From NCBI GenBank assembly GCA_036381835.1, contig DASVCA010000138.1, positions 1 to 42,541 on the forward strand: 42,541 bases of DNA. Reading direction: 5' to 3'. Below, in pieces: positions 8,181 to 16,118 of the stretch (its first letter is position 1; each line of letters opens with the position of its first letter). Both the position numbers and the translations under genes were made by a program. Source of the stretch: DASULK01 sp036381835 (GTDB taxonomy: Bacteria > Actinomycetota > Actinomycetes > Mycobacteriales > Micromonosporaceae). The notes beneath the pieces were generated by a model. That model searched no databases. It was given only the letters and a program-made list of their open reading frames with translations, and was not told where the DNA came from.

Positions 8181-8815
8181 CCGAGCGCTCCGAGCAGCTC
8201 GAGCGTGGCTCGGCCGGGGTCGTCGGCACCGGCGACGGCACCCACCACGGCCACCCCGTGCGCCCCGGCGGCGAGCAGCTCGGGCACCCGCGCCGCGGTC
8301 ACCCCGCCGATGGCGATGACGGGTACGTCCACCGCACGGGCCACCTCTGCCACGCCCTCCGGACCGATCGGTTTCGGCAGGCCGTCCTTGGTGGCGGTGG
8401 GGTAGCAGGGGCCGACGCCGAGGTACCCGGCACCGGCGGCGACCGCCGCCCGCCCGGCTGCCGCGGTCCGCGCCGTCGCCCCGAGCGTCGCCGCCGGACC
8501 GAGTATTCGCCGGGCGGCGGCGACCGGCAGGTCGTCCGCGCCGACGTGCCCACCGGCGGCACCGACGGCGAGGGCGATGTGCAACCGGTCGTTGATCAGG
8601 CAGGCGGCCTCGACGGCGGCGCATTCGTCGACTATCCGGGCCGCCAGCTCGTACGCCGCGCGGTCGGTGACGGCGTCCTCCACCCGCACTTGGACGACGA
8701 GTTGTGATGCGGCTTCGGCGGCGTGGGCCGCCGACAGCGCGGCGGACACCACGGCGAGCGGATCGCGGCCCGGTCGGGTGTCGGTGATGAGATGCAGTCG
8801 CCCTAGTCGCGACAT
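8174..8815 (-). CDS. thiE: Thiamine phosphate synthase ThiE
   Basis: Joins HMP pyrophosphate and thiazole phosphate to thiamine phosphate. It is 213 aa and first in the operon, directly under the TPP riboswitch. It has the early LHLITDTRPGRDP, INDR at residues 74-77, HVGADDLP at 90-97, GATARTAAAGRAA, LGVGPCYPTATKDG, PIGPEGV and VIAIGGV. The usual QLRxK motif reads QVRVED here (Gln42, Arg44, Glu46), so the lysine that contacts pyrophosphate is replaced by an acidic residue; see findings. The ATG at 8815 has GGGAGGAG 6-7 nt upstream, inside the 3' part of the riboswitch. Confidence 0.93.
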   Translation of the reverse strand: MSRLGRLHLITDTRPGRDPLAVVSAALSAAHAAEAASQLVVQVRVEDAVTDRAAYELAARIVDECAAVEAACLINDRLHIALAVGAAGGHVGADDLPVAAARRILGPAATLGATARTAAAGRAAVAAGAGYLGVGPCYPTATKDGLPKPIGPEGVAEVARAVDVPVIAIGGVTAARVPELLAAGAHGVAVVGAVAGADDPGRATLELLGALGC

Positions 8816-8823
8816 CGCAACGC

Positions 8824-8912
8824 TCCTCCCTGCGCCGGCATTACCCGGATCAGGTTCGACGGTCGGGGGCTGCCAGCCCCCCTCTCAGCCCGGTGCACCG
8901 GGCTCCCGTGAG
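8824..8912 (-). promoter_or_regulatory. TPP riboswitch (THI element)
   Basis: On the minus strand both conserved THI-box halves are present: CTGAGA (8888-8883) directly after the palindromic arm GCCCGGTGCACCGGGC (8903-8888), and ACCTGATCCGGGTAATGCC (8855 downwards) followed by GGCG. Between them is a G/C-rich P3a-like hairpin built from GGGGGCTG and CAGCCCCC. The aptamer ends in GGGAGG, the Shine-Dalgarno of thiE, and there is no hairpin plus T-run between aptamer and start codon. Control is therefore probably at translation initiation, with TPP binding hiding the ribosome site (inference from architecture). Confidence 0.96.
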
Positions 8913-8927
8913 TTACTTCCGCTGCTG

Positions 8928-8956
8928 AGACTACGGTCTCGACGCCGTCAGGTAAA
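8928..8956 (-). promoter_or_regulatory. Promoter of the thi operon
   Basis: A -10 TAGTCT (8933-8928) and a -35 TTTACC (8956-8951) are separated by exactly 17 nt on the minus strand. The start of transcription would be near 8921, giving a leader of about 105 nt that is almost entirely riboswitch. A perfect 5-bp inverted repeat GAGAC-TACG-GTCTC (8927-8940) covers the -10 box and could be an operator. Spacing and position relative to the riboswitch make this a good call, but it is unproven. Confidence 0.65.
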
Positions 8957-9083
8957 GCCAGGGCAGCGAACATCATCGATGGCACGGGTCTGATCGCGTG
9001 CATGTTGCGACGGCATCGCCGACGCGGGCGGCGGGCGAATCGGGCGGCATCCCCAGCCATACCGACGGAGCGTCGACATGATA

Positions 9084-9098
9084 TCAACGGATTGTTGA
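9084..9098. promoter_or_regulatory. Candidate TetR operator upstream of the exporter
   Basis: An inverted repeat TCAAC-5 nt-GTTGA sits 25 nt before the exporter start in an AT-richer patch (9078-9110) that stands out from the surrounding high-GC DNA. The exporter is followed directly by a TetR gene, so a local operator is plausible. The arms are short and the rest of the gap 8957-9123 shows no other clear signal. Confidence 0.4.
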
Positions 9099-9123
9099 AA
9101 AACTGAGCATTGGAGAACGCCCC

Positions 9124-11241
9124 ATGCTGACCGCCCTGGGCAAGGTCGTCGCCCGCTCCCGCAGCTGGGCTCTGCTCGTCGTCGCACTATGGATCGTGCT
9201 CGCCGGGGTACTGCCCCGGCTCACCCCCACCGTGGCCGAGGTGACCGAGCCGGGCAGCGCCAACGCACCGGTCGCCGGGGCGGAATCCGCCGCCGCACAA
9301 GACCTGCTGCGGGAGAAATTCCCGGATCAGCAGGGCATACCGGCGCTGATCGTGCTGCACAACCCGGACGGCCTCGAAGCCGCCGATGAAGCGGAGGTGA
9401 CACGGATCAGCCAGACGTTGACCGGGCCGGAGGCGCCCACCGGGGTCGACCGGGTGATCTCCACCGCCACAGTGCCGCACCTACGCGACAGCCTCGTCTC
9501 CCCCGACGGCACCACCACCATCATCCTGGTGCCGATCCAGGGGCTGAACAGCACCGACGAACGATTCACCGAGACCATCCGAACGATCCGCGAGATCGCC
9601 GGTACGGGCGACGACCAGCGCGAGATCCGGGTCACCGGCCCCGCCGGAGTCGCCGCGGACGCCACCGAGATCTTCGTCAACGCCGACCTGGTGCTGTTGG
9701 CGATGACCATCGCACTGGTCCTCGTCCTGCTGCTGCTCATCTACCGATCGCCGGTGCTCGCGCTCATCCCGCTCGTCGGCGTCGGGATCGCCATGCAACT
9801 GACGAACGCGGTAGGCGCCGCCCTGGCCGAGGCGGACATCATCCGGATCGACGCGCAGACCGCCTCGATCATGACCGTGCTGCTCTTCGGCGCCGGCACC
9901 GACTACGCCCTGTTCATCCTGATGCGGTTCCGGGAGGAGCTGGCCGAGACCGACGACCGGTACGCGGCGATGCGACGCGCGCTCGCCAAGGTCGGTGGTG
10001 CCGTCTTCTCCAGCGGCGCCACCGTCGTCCTCGCGCTGCTGACCCTGCTGCTCGCCACCGTTGCGACCACCCGCGAGTTCGGCCCGTTCCTCGCCCTGGG
10101 CGTGGTCATGATCCTGCTGGTCGCGCTCACCTTCATCCCCGCGGCGGTGGTGCTGCTCGGTCGGGCGGCCTTCTGGCCGATGCGGCAGGTGGTCCGCAAC
10201 CCCGGAGAGCGGTCACCGTGGGGACGGGTGGCCCGCCTCGTCCTCCGTCGGCCCGTCACCGTCGCGGCGGCGAGTGTCGCCGTCCTGGGCGGGCTCGCCC
10301 TGGGCGTCCTCGGTTACACGCCGAACGCCAACCTGCTCAGCGACTTCCGGGCCGAAAGCGATTCGATGCGCGGCCAGCAACTGCTCACCGCGGCCTTCCC
10401 CGCCGGCCAACTCGCCCCGACCACCGTGCTCGTCCGCAGCGACGCCCCCGCCGAGGACGCGGCCGCGGTCAGCGCCGGTCTTCAAAACGTGGACGGGATC
10501 ACCCGCATCGGGCAACCGATCCGCTCCGCCGACGGAACGGTCGCCCGCCTGGAGGTCGTCTACGGGGACGACCCGTACAGTCCCGCCGCACTGGAGCGGA
10601 CCGAACTGGTCCGGGATATCGCCCTTCGCGCCGTGCCGGACGGCGACGTCCTGGTCGGCGGGGAAAGCGCGAACGCGCTCGACAACCGCGACCACAACCA
10701 GCGGGACCTGATCGTCGTGGGGACCGCGATGGGTGTGCTGATCTTCCTGGTGCTCGTGGCCCTGCTGCGCGCGCTGATCGCCCCGATCGTGCTGCTGGCC
10801 ACCACCGCGCTGTCGCTGCTGTCCGCGCTCGGTGCGACCATCCTGACCTGGGTGGTCCTCGGCGGGCAGGACGGCACCAACTATCGGGTGCTGCTCTATT
10901 CCCTGATCTTCCTGGTGGCACTCGGCGTCGACTACAACATCCTGCTGGCGAGCCGGATCCGGGAGGAGACCGCCGATCGCGGCCATCGGGAGGGGATCCG
11001 TGCGGCGCTCACCCGCACCGGTGGGGTGATCACCTCGGCCGGGTTGATCCTCGCGGGCACCTTCGCCGTGCTGACCACACAGCCGCTCAACTCGCTGCTG
11101 CAGTTCGGCTTCGCCATGGCGGTCGGCATCCTGCTGGACACCTTCGTCATCCGGGGTGCCCTGGTTCCGGCGCTGTTCCGGCTGATCGGCCCACGCGTCT
11201 GGTATCCGGGGCTGCTCAGTCGAACGACAAAGCTCGATTGA
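9124..11241 (+). CDS. MMPL/RND-family membrane exporter
   Basis: Proton-driven efflux or lipid-export permease of the plasma membrane, 705 aa, the usual size for actinobacterial MMPL proteins. It shows the duplicated RND layout: one N-terminal transmembrane segment (about residues 16-34), a periplasmic loop to about 185, a five-helix block, a second helix near 385-402, a second loop and a final five-helix block. The paired intramembrane Asp-Tyr motifs are GAGTDYALFILMRFREE (Asp260) and LGVDYNILLASRIREE (Asp603). The start ATG has GGAG 8 nt upstream. A TetR gene follows after 21 nt, suggesting inducible drug or metabolite export. The substrate is unknown. Confidence 0.94.
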   Translation: MLTALGKVVARSRSWALLVVALWIVLAGVLPRLTPTVAEVTEPGSANAPVAGAESAAAQDLLREKFPDQQGIPALIVLHNPDGLEAADEAEVTRISQTLTGPEAPTGVDRVISTATVPHLRDSLVSPDGTTTIILVPIQGLNSTDERFTETIRTIREIAGTGDDQREIRVTGPAGVAADATEIFVNADLVLLAMTIALVLVLLLLIYRSPVLALIPLVGVGIAMQLTNAVGAALAEADIIRIDAQTASIMTVLLFGAGTDYALFILMRFREELAETDDRYAAMRRALAKVGGAVFSSGATVVLALLTLLLATVATTREFGPFLALGVVMILLVALTFIPAAVVLLGRAAFWPMRQVVRNPGERSPWGRVARLVLRRPVTVAAASVAVLGGLALGVLGYTPNANLLSDFRAESDSMRGQQLLTAAFPAGQLAPTTVLVRSDAPAEDAAAVSAGLQNVDGITRIGQPIRSADGTVARLEVVYGDDPYSPAALERTELVRDIALRAVPDGDVLVGGESANALDNRDHNQRDLIVVGTAMGVLIFLVLVALLRALIAPIVLLATTALSLLSALGATILTWVVLGGQDGTNYRVLLYSLIFLVALGVDYNILLASRIREETADRGHREGIRAALTRTGGVITSAGLILAGTFAVLTTQPLNSLLQFGFAMAVGILLDTFVIRGALVPALFRLIGPRVWYPGLLSRTTKLD

Positions 11242-11262
11242 ATCCACGGCTAGCATAGCGGC

Positions 11263-11856
11263 ATGCCGAAGATCAGCGCGGCGACCGTCGCAGAGCACCA
11301 CGCCCGACAGCGGAGTGCCCTGCTCGGCGCCGCGCGCGAGCTTCTCCTGACCGGCGGCTGGCCGGCGATGACGTTCGCCGCCATCGCCGAACGCACCGGA
11401 CTGGCCCGACCCACCGTCTACTCGTACTTCCGCACCCGGGAAGACGTCGTGGTCGCGCTGTGCGAAGAGGCGCTGCCCCAGGTAGCAGCCACCATCGAGC
11501 GAGCCGTCGCGCGGGCCCAGAACCCGCGCGACCGGCTCGCCGCGTTCGTCCGTGCCCAACTCACCGCGGCTCGGGACGAGCGGTACCGCCTCACCCACGC
11601 GCTCGCCAACGCACCGCTATCCGCCGGGACCCGCCGACGCATCACGGAACTGCACCACACGCTGGTGCCCAGCGCCGTGTCGATCCTCGCCGACCTCGGC
11701 CACCCGCATCCCGCGCTCGCCGCCCGACTCGTCCAGGGCTTGATCAACTCTGCGGTGCTCGCGCTGGACGCCGGGGAGGCGCCGACCAGGACCGTGCGGG
11801 TCACGATCGACGCCGTGCTGCACGGCTTCGCGCCCGACACCGCGCCCGCCGGCTAG
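11263..11856 (+). CDS. TetR/AcrR-family transcriptional regulator
   Basis: 197 aa. The helix-turn-helix spans about residues 25-60 (GWPAMTFAAIAERTGLARP then TVYSYFRTREDVVVAL), typical of TetR. The C-terminal half is the variable ligand-binding, dimerising part. It lies 21 nt after the MMPL exporter and probably represses that pair. No clear Shine-Dalgarno precedes the ATG; TAGCAT sits 10 nt upstream, so a leaderless transcript is conceivable. Its TAG stop is part of a CTAG shared with the convergent aldo/keto reductase stop (11853-11856). Confidence 0.92.
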   Translation: MPKISAATVAEHHARQRSALLGAARELLLTGGWPAMTFAAIAERTGLARPTVYSYFRTREDVVVALCEEALPQVAATIERAVARAQNPRDRLAAFVRAQLTAARDERYRLTHALANAPLSAGTRRRITELHHTLVPSAVSILADLGHPHPALAARLVQGLINSAVLALDAGEAPTRTVRVTIDAVLHGFAPDTAPAG

Positions 11857-12806
11857 CGGATGGCGTCGAGTTCGGCCAGCTCCTCGGCCGTAGGCTGCCA
11901 GCACCCGGCGGCGGCGTTCGCCCGCACCTGCTCCGGACCGGTCGCCCCAGCGATCACCGAGGCCACGGCCGGCTGAGCGGCGAGCCCGCCGATGGCCACC
12001 TCAAGGAGGCTCAGACCCCGCTGCTCGGCGTACTTCTCGATCGCCTCGATGGTGTCCCACGGCGCGGCTGCCAGACGCTGCGCGTACCGTCCACCCGCGG
12101 ACAGCCGGCTGCCCGCCGGCGGCGTGACACCACGGCGGTACTTCCCGGTCAGCAGGCCGTTAGCGAGCGGAAAGTACGGCAACAGCCCGAGCCCGAACCG
12201 CCGGCAGGCCGGCACCACCTCGGCCTCGGCGTCCCGCTGCAGCAGGTTGTAGTGGTTCTGGGCGCTGACGAACCGGGCCAGGCCACGGGAGCGAGCGGTC
12301 CAATCGGCGTCGGCGATCTGCCAGCCGGCGAAGTTGGAGTTGCCGAGGTAGCGCACCTTGCCGGCCCGAACCAGATCGTCGAGCGCAGCCAGGGTCTCCT
12401 CGACCGGGGTACCCGGATCCGGCTCGTGCATCTGATAGAGGTCGATGTAGTCGGTGCCGAGCCGGCGCAACGACGCCTCGACCGCGCGCAGGATGTAACG
12501 ACGAGCGCCCCGGGCGCCGTGATCGGGTCCGTTCATCCCGTCCATGCTCATGCCGAACTTGGTGGCGATGACCACGTCGTCGCGCCGCCCACGCAGCGCC
12601 GCGCCCAGAAACTCCTCCGAAGTGCCGTGTGGATCCCCGTAGATGTCGGCGGTGTCGAAGAAGTTGATGCCGACGTCCAGGGCCGCATCGACCACGGCCC
12701 GAGTGGCGTCGAGGTCGATCTTGCGACCGAAGTTGTTGCAGCCGATGCCCACGACGGAGACCACGAGCCCCGAGTCGCCCAACCGGCGATAGCGCATCTC
12801 ACTCAC
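11853..12806 (-). CDS. Aldo/keto reductase
   Basis: NADPH-dependent (beta/alpha)8 reductase, about 317 aa. The catalytic tetrad of the family is visible: Asp and Tyr in FFDTADIYGD, Lys in VIATKFGM and His in DLYQMHEPDP. It starts with MRYRRLGDSGLVVSVVGIGCNNFG and carries the cofactor-side motifs SNFAGWQI, QNHYNLL and ASVIAGATGPEQVRAN, like the YhdN/Tas-type AKRs. Three in-frame starts are close together (GTG 12815, GTG 12806, ATG 12797); 12806 is chosen for AGGG about 8 nt upstream. It lies 26 nt downstream of the ABC-F gene and may be co-transcribed. The substrate is unknown. Confidence 0.9.
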   Translation of the reverse strand: MSEMRYRRLGDSGLVVSVVGIGCNNFGRKIDLDATRAVVDAALDVGINFFDTADIYGDPHGTSEEFLGAALRGRRDDVVIATKFGMSMDGMNGPDHGARGARRYILRAVEASLRRLGTDYIDLYQMHEPDPGTPVEETLAALDDLVRAGKVRYLGNSNFAGWQIADADWTARSRGLARFVSAQNHYNLLQRDAEAEVVPACRRFGLGLLPYFPLANGLLTGKYRRGVTPPAGSRLSAGGRYAQRLAAAPWDTIEAIEKYAEQRGLSLLEVAIGGLAAQPAVASVIAGATGPEQVRANAAAGCWQPTAEELAELDAIR

Positions 12807-12832
12807 GCCGACCACCCTATTCGCCGTGGCAG

Positions 12833-14512
12833 TCAGTCGACGTCCCAGACCGGCTCGGGGACCTCCATGACCTCACCGTCCCCGCGGAAGAGAACGAACC
12901 GGTCGAAGGATCGGGCGAACCATCGGTCATGGGTCACCGCGATCACCGTCCCCGCGAAACCCCGCAGCCCCTCCTCCAAGGCTTCCGCGGAGGCCAGGTC
13001 CAGGTTGTCGGTCGGCTCGTCGAGCAGGAGCAGCGTCGCCCCGGAAAGCTCCAGCAGCAGCACCAGGAACCGGGCCTGCTGCCCACCGGACAACGTGCCG
13101 AAGCTCTGGTCACCCTGCGCGGCCAACTCGTAACGGTTGAGCGCCCGCATCGCCGCGTGTCGGTCCATGCCGGCCCGGTGCTCGTCGCCCCGCCAGAGGA
13201 TCTCCACCAGCGTCTGATCCAGCAGCTCCGGCCGGTCGTGGGTTTGCGAGAAGTGGCCGGGTCGTACCCGGGCCCCCAACCGGGCCACGCCGTCGTGCGC
13301 CACCGGAGCCAGGGACGCACTGCCGGTCACCGGCCCGTTCGCCGGGTCCGGATCGGTACCGCCGCGGGCGAGCAGGCGCAGGAAATGCGACTTCCCGGTG
13401 CCGTTCGCGCCGAGCACGGCGACCCGGTCGCCGTACCAGATCTCCAGGTCGAACGGGTAGGTCAGCCCGTCCAGCTCCAACTGCTCGCAGACGACGGCGC
13501 GTTTACCGGTACGCCCACCGGCCAGCCGCATCCGGATGTCCTGGTCCCGTGGCGGCAACGGCGGCGGGCCGGCCTCCTCGAACTTGCGCAGCCGGGTCTG
13601 GGCCGCCTGGTAGCGGGAGGCCATCCCATCGTTGTAGGCGGCCTTCTGCTTGTACATGAGCATCAGTTCGCGCAGTTTCTGATGCTCCTCGTCCCAGCGG
13701 CGGCGCCGCTCTTCCAGCTGGTCGTGCCGGGCCACCCGGGCCTCGTGCCAGGTGGCGAAGCTGCCCACGTGCACCCAGGCGCTGCCACCTTCGACGGCGA
13801 CCACCCGGTCGGCGGTCTGTGCCAGCAGCTCCCGGTCGTGCGAGACGTAGAGCACCGACTTCGCCGACTCGCGCAGCCGGCCCTCCAGCCACCGTTTACC
13901 GGGTACGTCGAGGAAGTTGTCCGGCTCGTCCAGCAGCAGCACCTCGTCGCCGCCGCGCAACAGCAGTTCCAGCGCGAACCGCTTCTGCTGCCCGCCGGAC
14001 AGGGTCCGCACGGGACGGTCCCGGGTCGCCTCCCACGGCTGGTCGAGCACGATCGTGGAGACGGTGTCGAAGAGCACCTCGGCGTCGTACCCGCCGGCCT
14101 CGCCCCAGGCGGCCAACGCGTCCGCGTACGCCAGTTGGGCCTTGGCCGCTGCGGTGCTGAACTTGCCACGCGCCTCGGCGGCGTGCAGCGCCGCCTCCGC
14201 GGCGGCCAGCCGCTGCGCCGCCGTACGCAGCTGCGGGGCGGCCAGTGACAGCGCCAGCTGCCCGAGGGTGGTCTCGTCGCCGATCATCCCGATGAACTGC
14301 CGCATGACGCCGAGCCCGCCGGAACGGACGATGGTGCCGGTGACGACCGGCAGATCCCCCGCGATCATCCGCAGCAGGGTGGTCTTGCCGGCACCGTTCG
14401 GGCCGACCAGCGCCACCTTCGCCCCCTCACCGACCCGGAACGACACGTCGGCGAAGAGCTGCCGGCCGTCGGGCAGCGTATGCACCACCCCGGCGACGTC
14501 TACGTAACCCAC
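12833..14512 (-). CDS. ABC-F family ATPase
   Basis: Cytosolic twin-ATPase protein without membrane segments, 559 aa, of the ribosome-associated ABC-F group (translation factor or antibiotic target protection). Domain 1: Walker A GPNGAGKTT, signature LSGGQQKR, Walker B LLLDEPDNFLD. Then comes a basic, coiled-coil-like linker (ERRRRWDEEHQKLRELM onwards). Domain 2: Walker A GANGTGKS, signature LSGGQQAR, Walker B LLLDEPTDNLDL and H-loop THDRWF. The GTG at 14512 is preferred over an upstream TTG at 14542 because AGGA lies 7 nt before it and the conserved sequence starts VGYVDVAGV. There is no antibiotic cluster nearby, so a resistance role is open. Confidence 0.92.
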   Translation of the reverse strand: MGYVDVAGVVHTLPDGRQLFADVSFRVGEGAKVALVGPNGAGKTTLLRMIAGDLPVVTGTIVRSGGLGVMRQFIGMIGDETTLGQLALSLAAPQLRTAAQRLAAAEAALHAAEARGKFSTAAAKAQLAYADALAAWGEAGGYDAEVLFDTVSTIVLDQPWEATRDRPVRTLSGGQQKRFALELLLRGGDEVLLLDEPDNFLDVPGKRWLEGRLRESAKSVLYVSHDRELLAQTADRVVAVEGGSAWVHVGSFATWHEARVARHDQLEERRRRWDEEHQKLRELMLMYKQKAAYNDGMASRYQAAQTRLRKFEEAGPPPLPPRDQDIRMRLAGGRTGKRAVVCEQLELDGLTYPFDLEIWYGDRVAVLGANGTGKSHFLRLLARGGTDPDPANGPVTGSASLAPVAHDGVARLGARVRPGHFSQTHDRPELLDQTLVEILWRGDEHRAGMDRHAAMRALNRYELAAQGDQSFGTLSGGQQARFLVLLLELSGATLLLLDEPTDNLDLASAEALEEGLRGFAGTVIAVTHDRWFARSFDRFVLFRGDGEVMEVPEPVWDVD

Positions 14513-14563
14513 GGACGCATCCTGCCCGAGCCGGCCAGCCAACCGACAGCGAGTTTTCCCGGT

Positions 14564-15172
14564 CTACCCCCGGGTGACGCGCAGCACCCGGTAGCCCTTC
14601 TGGCTGGCGTGCCGGGCCACCTGCCAACCCTCGTCCTCCAGCCAGCGGTGCAGCGAATCGCCTCCCAGGTTCCGGGCGACCACCAACCAGGCCACTCCGT
14701 CTGGGGCCAGTCGCGGCAACCAGCGGCGCAACATGGCGTGCAGTTCGGACTTGCCGACCCGGATCGGCGGGTTGGACCAGATCTGCGCGAACGTCACGTC
14801 GGCGGGCACTTCGTCGGGCGCGAGCACATGAATACGCCCACCCGCGCCGATCCGGACGGCATTGTCCGCGGCTAGTCGGCGGGCCAGCGCGTTGACGTCG
14901 ATCGCATAGACGGCAGCCGCCGGTGCCACCGTCGCGAGCACACAGGCGATCGGCCCGTAACCGCAACCGAGGTCCAGCAGCGGGCCGGTGGTGTCCGGCC
15001 CGGGCAGGTCCGCCTTACGCAACAGCACGGCGGTACCCGGGTCGAGCCGCTCGGCCGAGAAGACCCCGCCCGCTGTCGTCAACGTGAAGTCCCGCCCGGC
15101 GACGGAGAACTCGATCTCGCGCCGGGCACCGGAACCTCCGGGCTCCGGCGTGAAGTAATGTTCACCGGCCAT
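14564..15172 (-). CDS. RsmC-like class I SAM methyltransferase
   Basis: Probable N2-guanine rRNA methyltransferase of the RsmC/RlmG type, 202 aa, comparable to the single-domain Gram-positive YbxB/RsmC proteins. It begins GEHYFTPEP, then has FSAERLDPGTAVLLR, the SAM-binding DLGCGYGPIACVLA, AIDVNALARRLAADNA and the catalytic NPPI motif in WSNPPIRVGK. The ATG at 15172 has GAGAGG 7 nt upstream; an upstream GTG (15193) overlapping the truA stop is possible. It lies 20 nt after truA, a second RNA-modification gene, and is probably co-transcribed with it. Confidence 0.9.
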   Translation of the reverse strand: MAGEHYFTPEPGGSGARREIEFSVAGRDFTLTTAGGVFSAERLDPGTAVLLRKADLPGPDTTGPLLDLGCGYGPIACVLATVAPAAAVYAIDVNALARRLAADNAVRIGAGGRIHVLAPDEVPADVTFAQIWSNPPIRVGKSELHAMLRRWLPRLAPDGVAWLVVARNLGGDSLHRWLEDEGWQVARHASQKGYRVLRVTRG

Positions 15173-15192
15173 ACCCGTACCTCTCGGTCGCA

Positions 15193-16044
15193 CTACACCC
15201 GCAGCCGGCGGGTCATCTGGGCCCGACGGGCGAAATCGGCCGGATCCTCCGGATAGCCCACCTCGACCAGGGTAAGACCGTGTGGCGGCGCGACCGTCAC
15301 CGCGCTCGAACGCTCCCGAAGCGCGAGCAGCCCCGCGGGCCAGTCGACGTCACGTCGGCCGTCACCGACGGCGAGCAGCGCACCCACCAGGCTGCGCACC
15401 ATCGCCTGGCAGAACGCGTCCGCCTGTACGGTCGCGACCAGCAGGTGTCCCGCCCGCCGCCAGTCGAGTCTGCTGATCTCCCGCACCGTCGTGCCGTGCT
15501 CCTTGCGTCGGCAGTACGCGGCGAAATCGTGTTCCCCGACCAGGCCGGCGGAGGCGGTGTTCATGGCGGCCACATCCAGCGGGCGCGGCCAGGCCAGCAC
15601 CTCGTGGCGCCGTAACGGGTCCGCACCGTAGGGCGCGTCTGTGACCCGGTACTCATAGCGGCGAAACGTCGCGGAGAACCGGGCGTCGAAATCTGCGGGA
15701 ACCTCCGCGATCGCGCGAACCCGTACGTCGTAGGGCAGCGTCCCGTTCAGCCGACGCAGCAACGACGCCTCCGTCGACTCCCTGCGCAGGCTGTTCTTGG
15801 CGAGCAGATCCTGCCAGACCGCCGTGGCCACATCGACGTGGCAGACCTGCCCGGTGGCGTGCACGCCCGCGTCGGTGCGGCCCGCCACGGTCAGCCCGAT
15901 CGCCCCGGTCGGCCCGAAGAGACGGTGCAGCGCCTCGGTGACCACGCCGGCGACGGTGCGCCGGGCGGGCTGGGCCGCCCAGCCGGAGAAGCCGGTGCCG
16001 TCGTAGGAGATGTCCAGCCGTACCCGGGTGCGTTCCTCCGCCAC
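15193..16044 (-). CDS. truA: tRNA pseudouridine(38-40) synthase TruA
   Basis: Isomerises U38-U40 in the tRNA anticodon stem. It is 283 aa. The N-terminal RVRLDISYDGTGFSGWAAQP and the catalytic GRTDAGVHA with its essential Asp are clear, as are RRYEYRV, HDFAAYC and FCQAMVRSLVGALLAVG. The GTG start has GGGAG 6 nt upstream. The gene follows rplQ, the usual actinobacterial position, but a strong hairpin separates the two. Confidence 0.97.
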   Translation of the reverse strand: MAEERTRVRLDISYDGTGFSGWAAQPARRTVAGVVTEALHRLFGPTGAIGLTVAGRTDAGVHATGQVCHVDVATAVWQDLLAKNSLRRESTEASLLRRLNGTLPYDVRVRAIAEVPADFDARFSATFRRYEYRVTDAPYGADPLRRHEVLAWPRPLDVAAMNTASAGLVGEHDFAAYCRRKEHGTTVREISRLDWRRAGHLLVATVQADAFCQAMVRSLVGALLAVGDGRRDVDWPAGLLALRERSSAVTVAPPHGLTLVEVGYPEDPADFARRAQMTRRLRV

Positions 16045-16068
16045 TGCCGACTCCCACCGCCTCGGCAG

Positions 16069-16101
16069 TTCGGGCCCGGCACCGCAGGTGCCGGGCCCGA
16101 A
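16069..16101 (-). terminator. Terminator hairpin after rplQ
   Basis: A perfect 15-bp inverted repeat (16069-16083 and 16087-16101) with a 3-nt loop lies 17 nt after the rplQ stop. There is no T-run, as is common in high-GC actinomycetes. It marks the likely end of the alpha operon; truA may be read by escape or from its own promoter. Confidence 0.75.
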
Positions 16102-16118
16102 CCATGCTCCCGATCGGA

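Noticed and set aside
8803..9087. 94-aa minus-strand frame across the thi leader
   Set aside because: It runs through the riboswitch and promoter and has no homology-like features.
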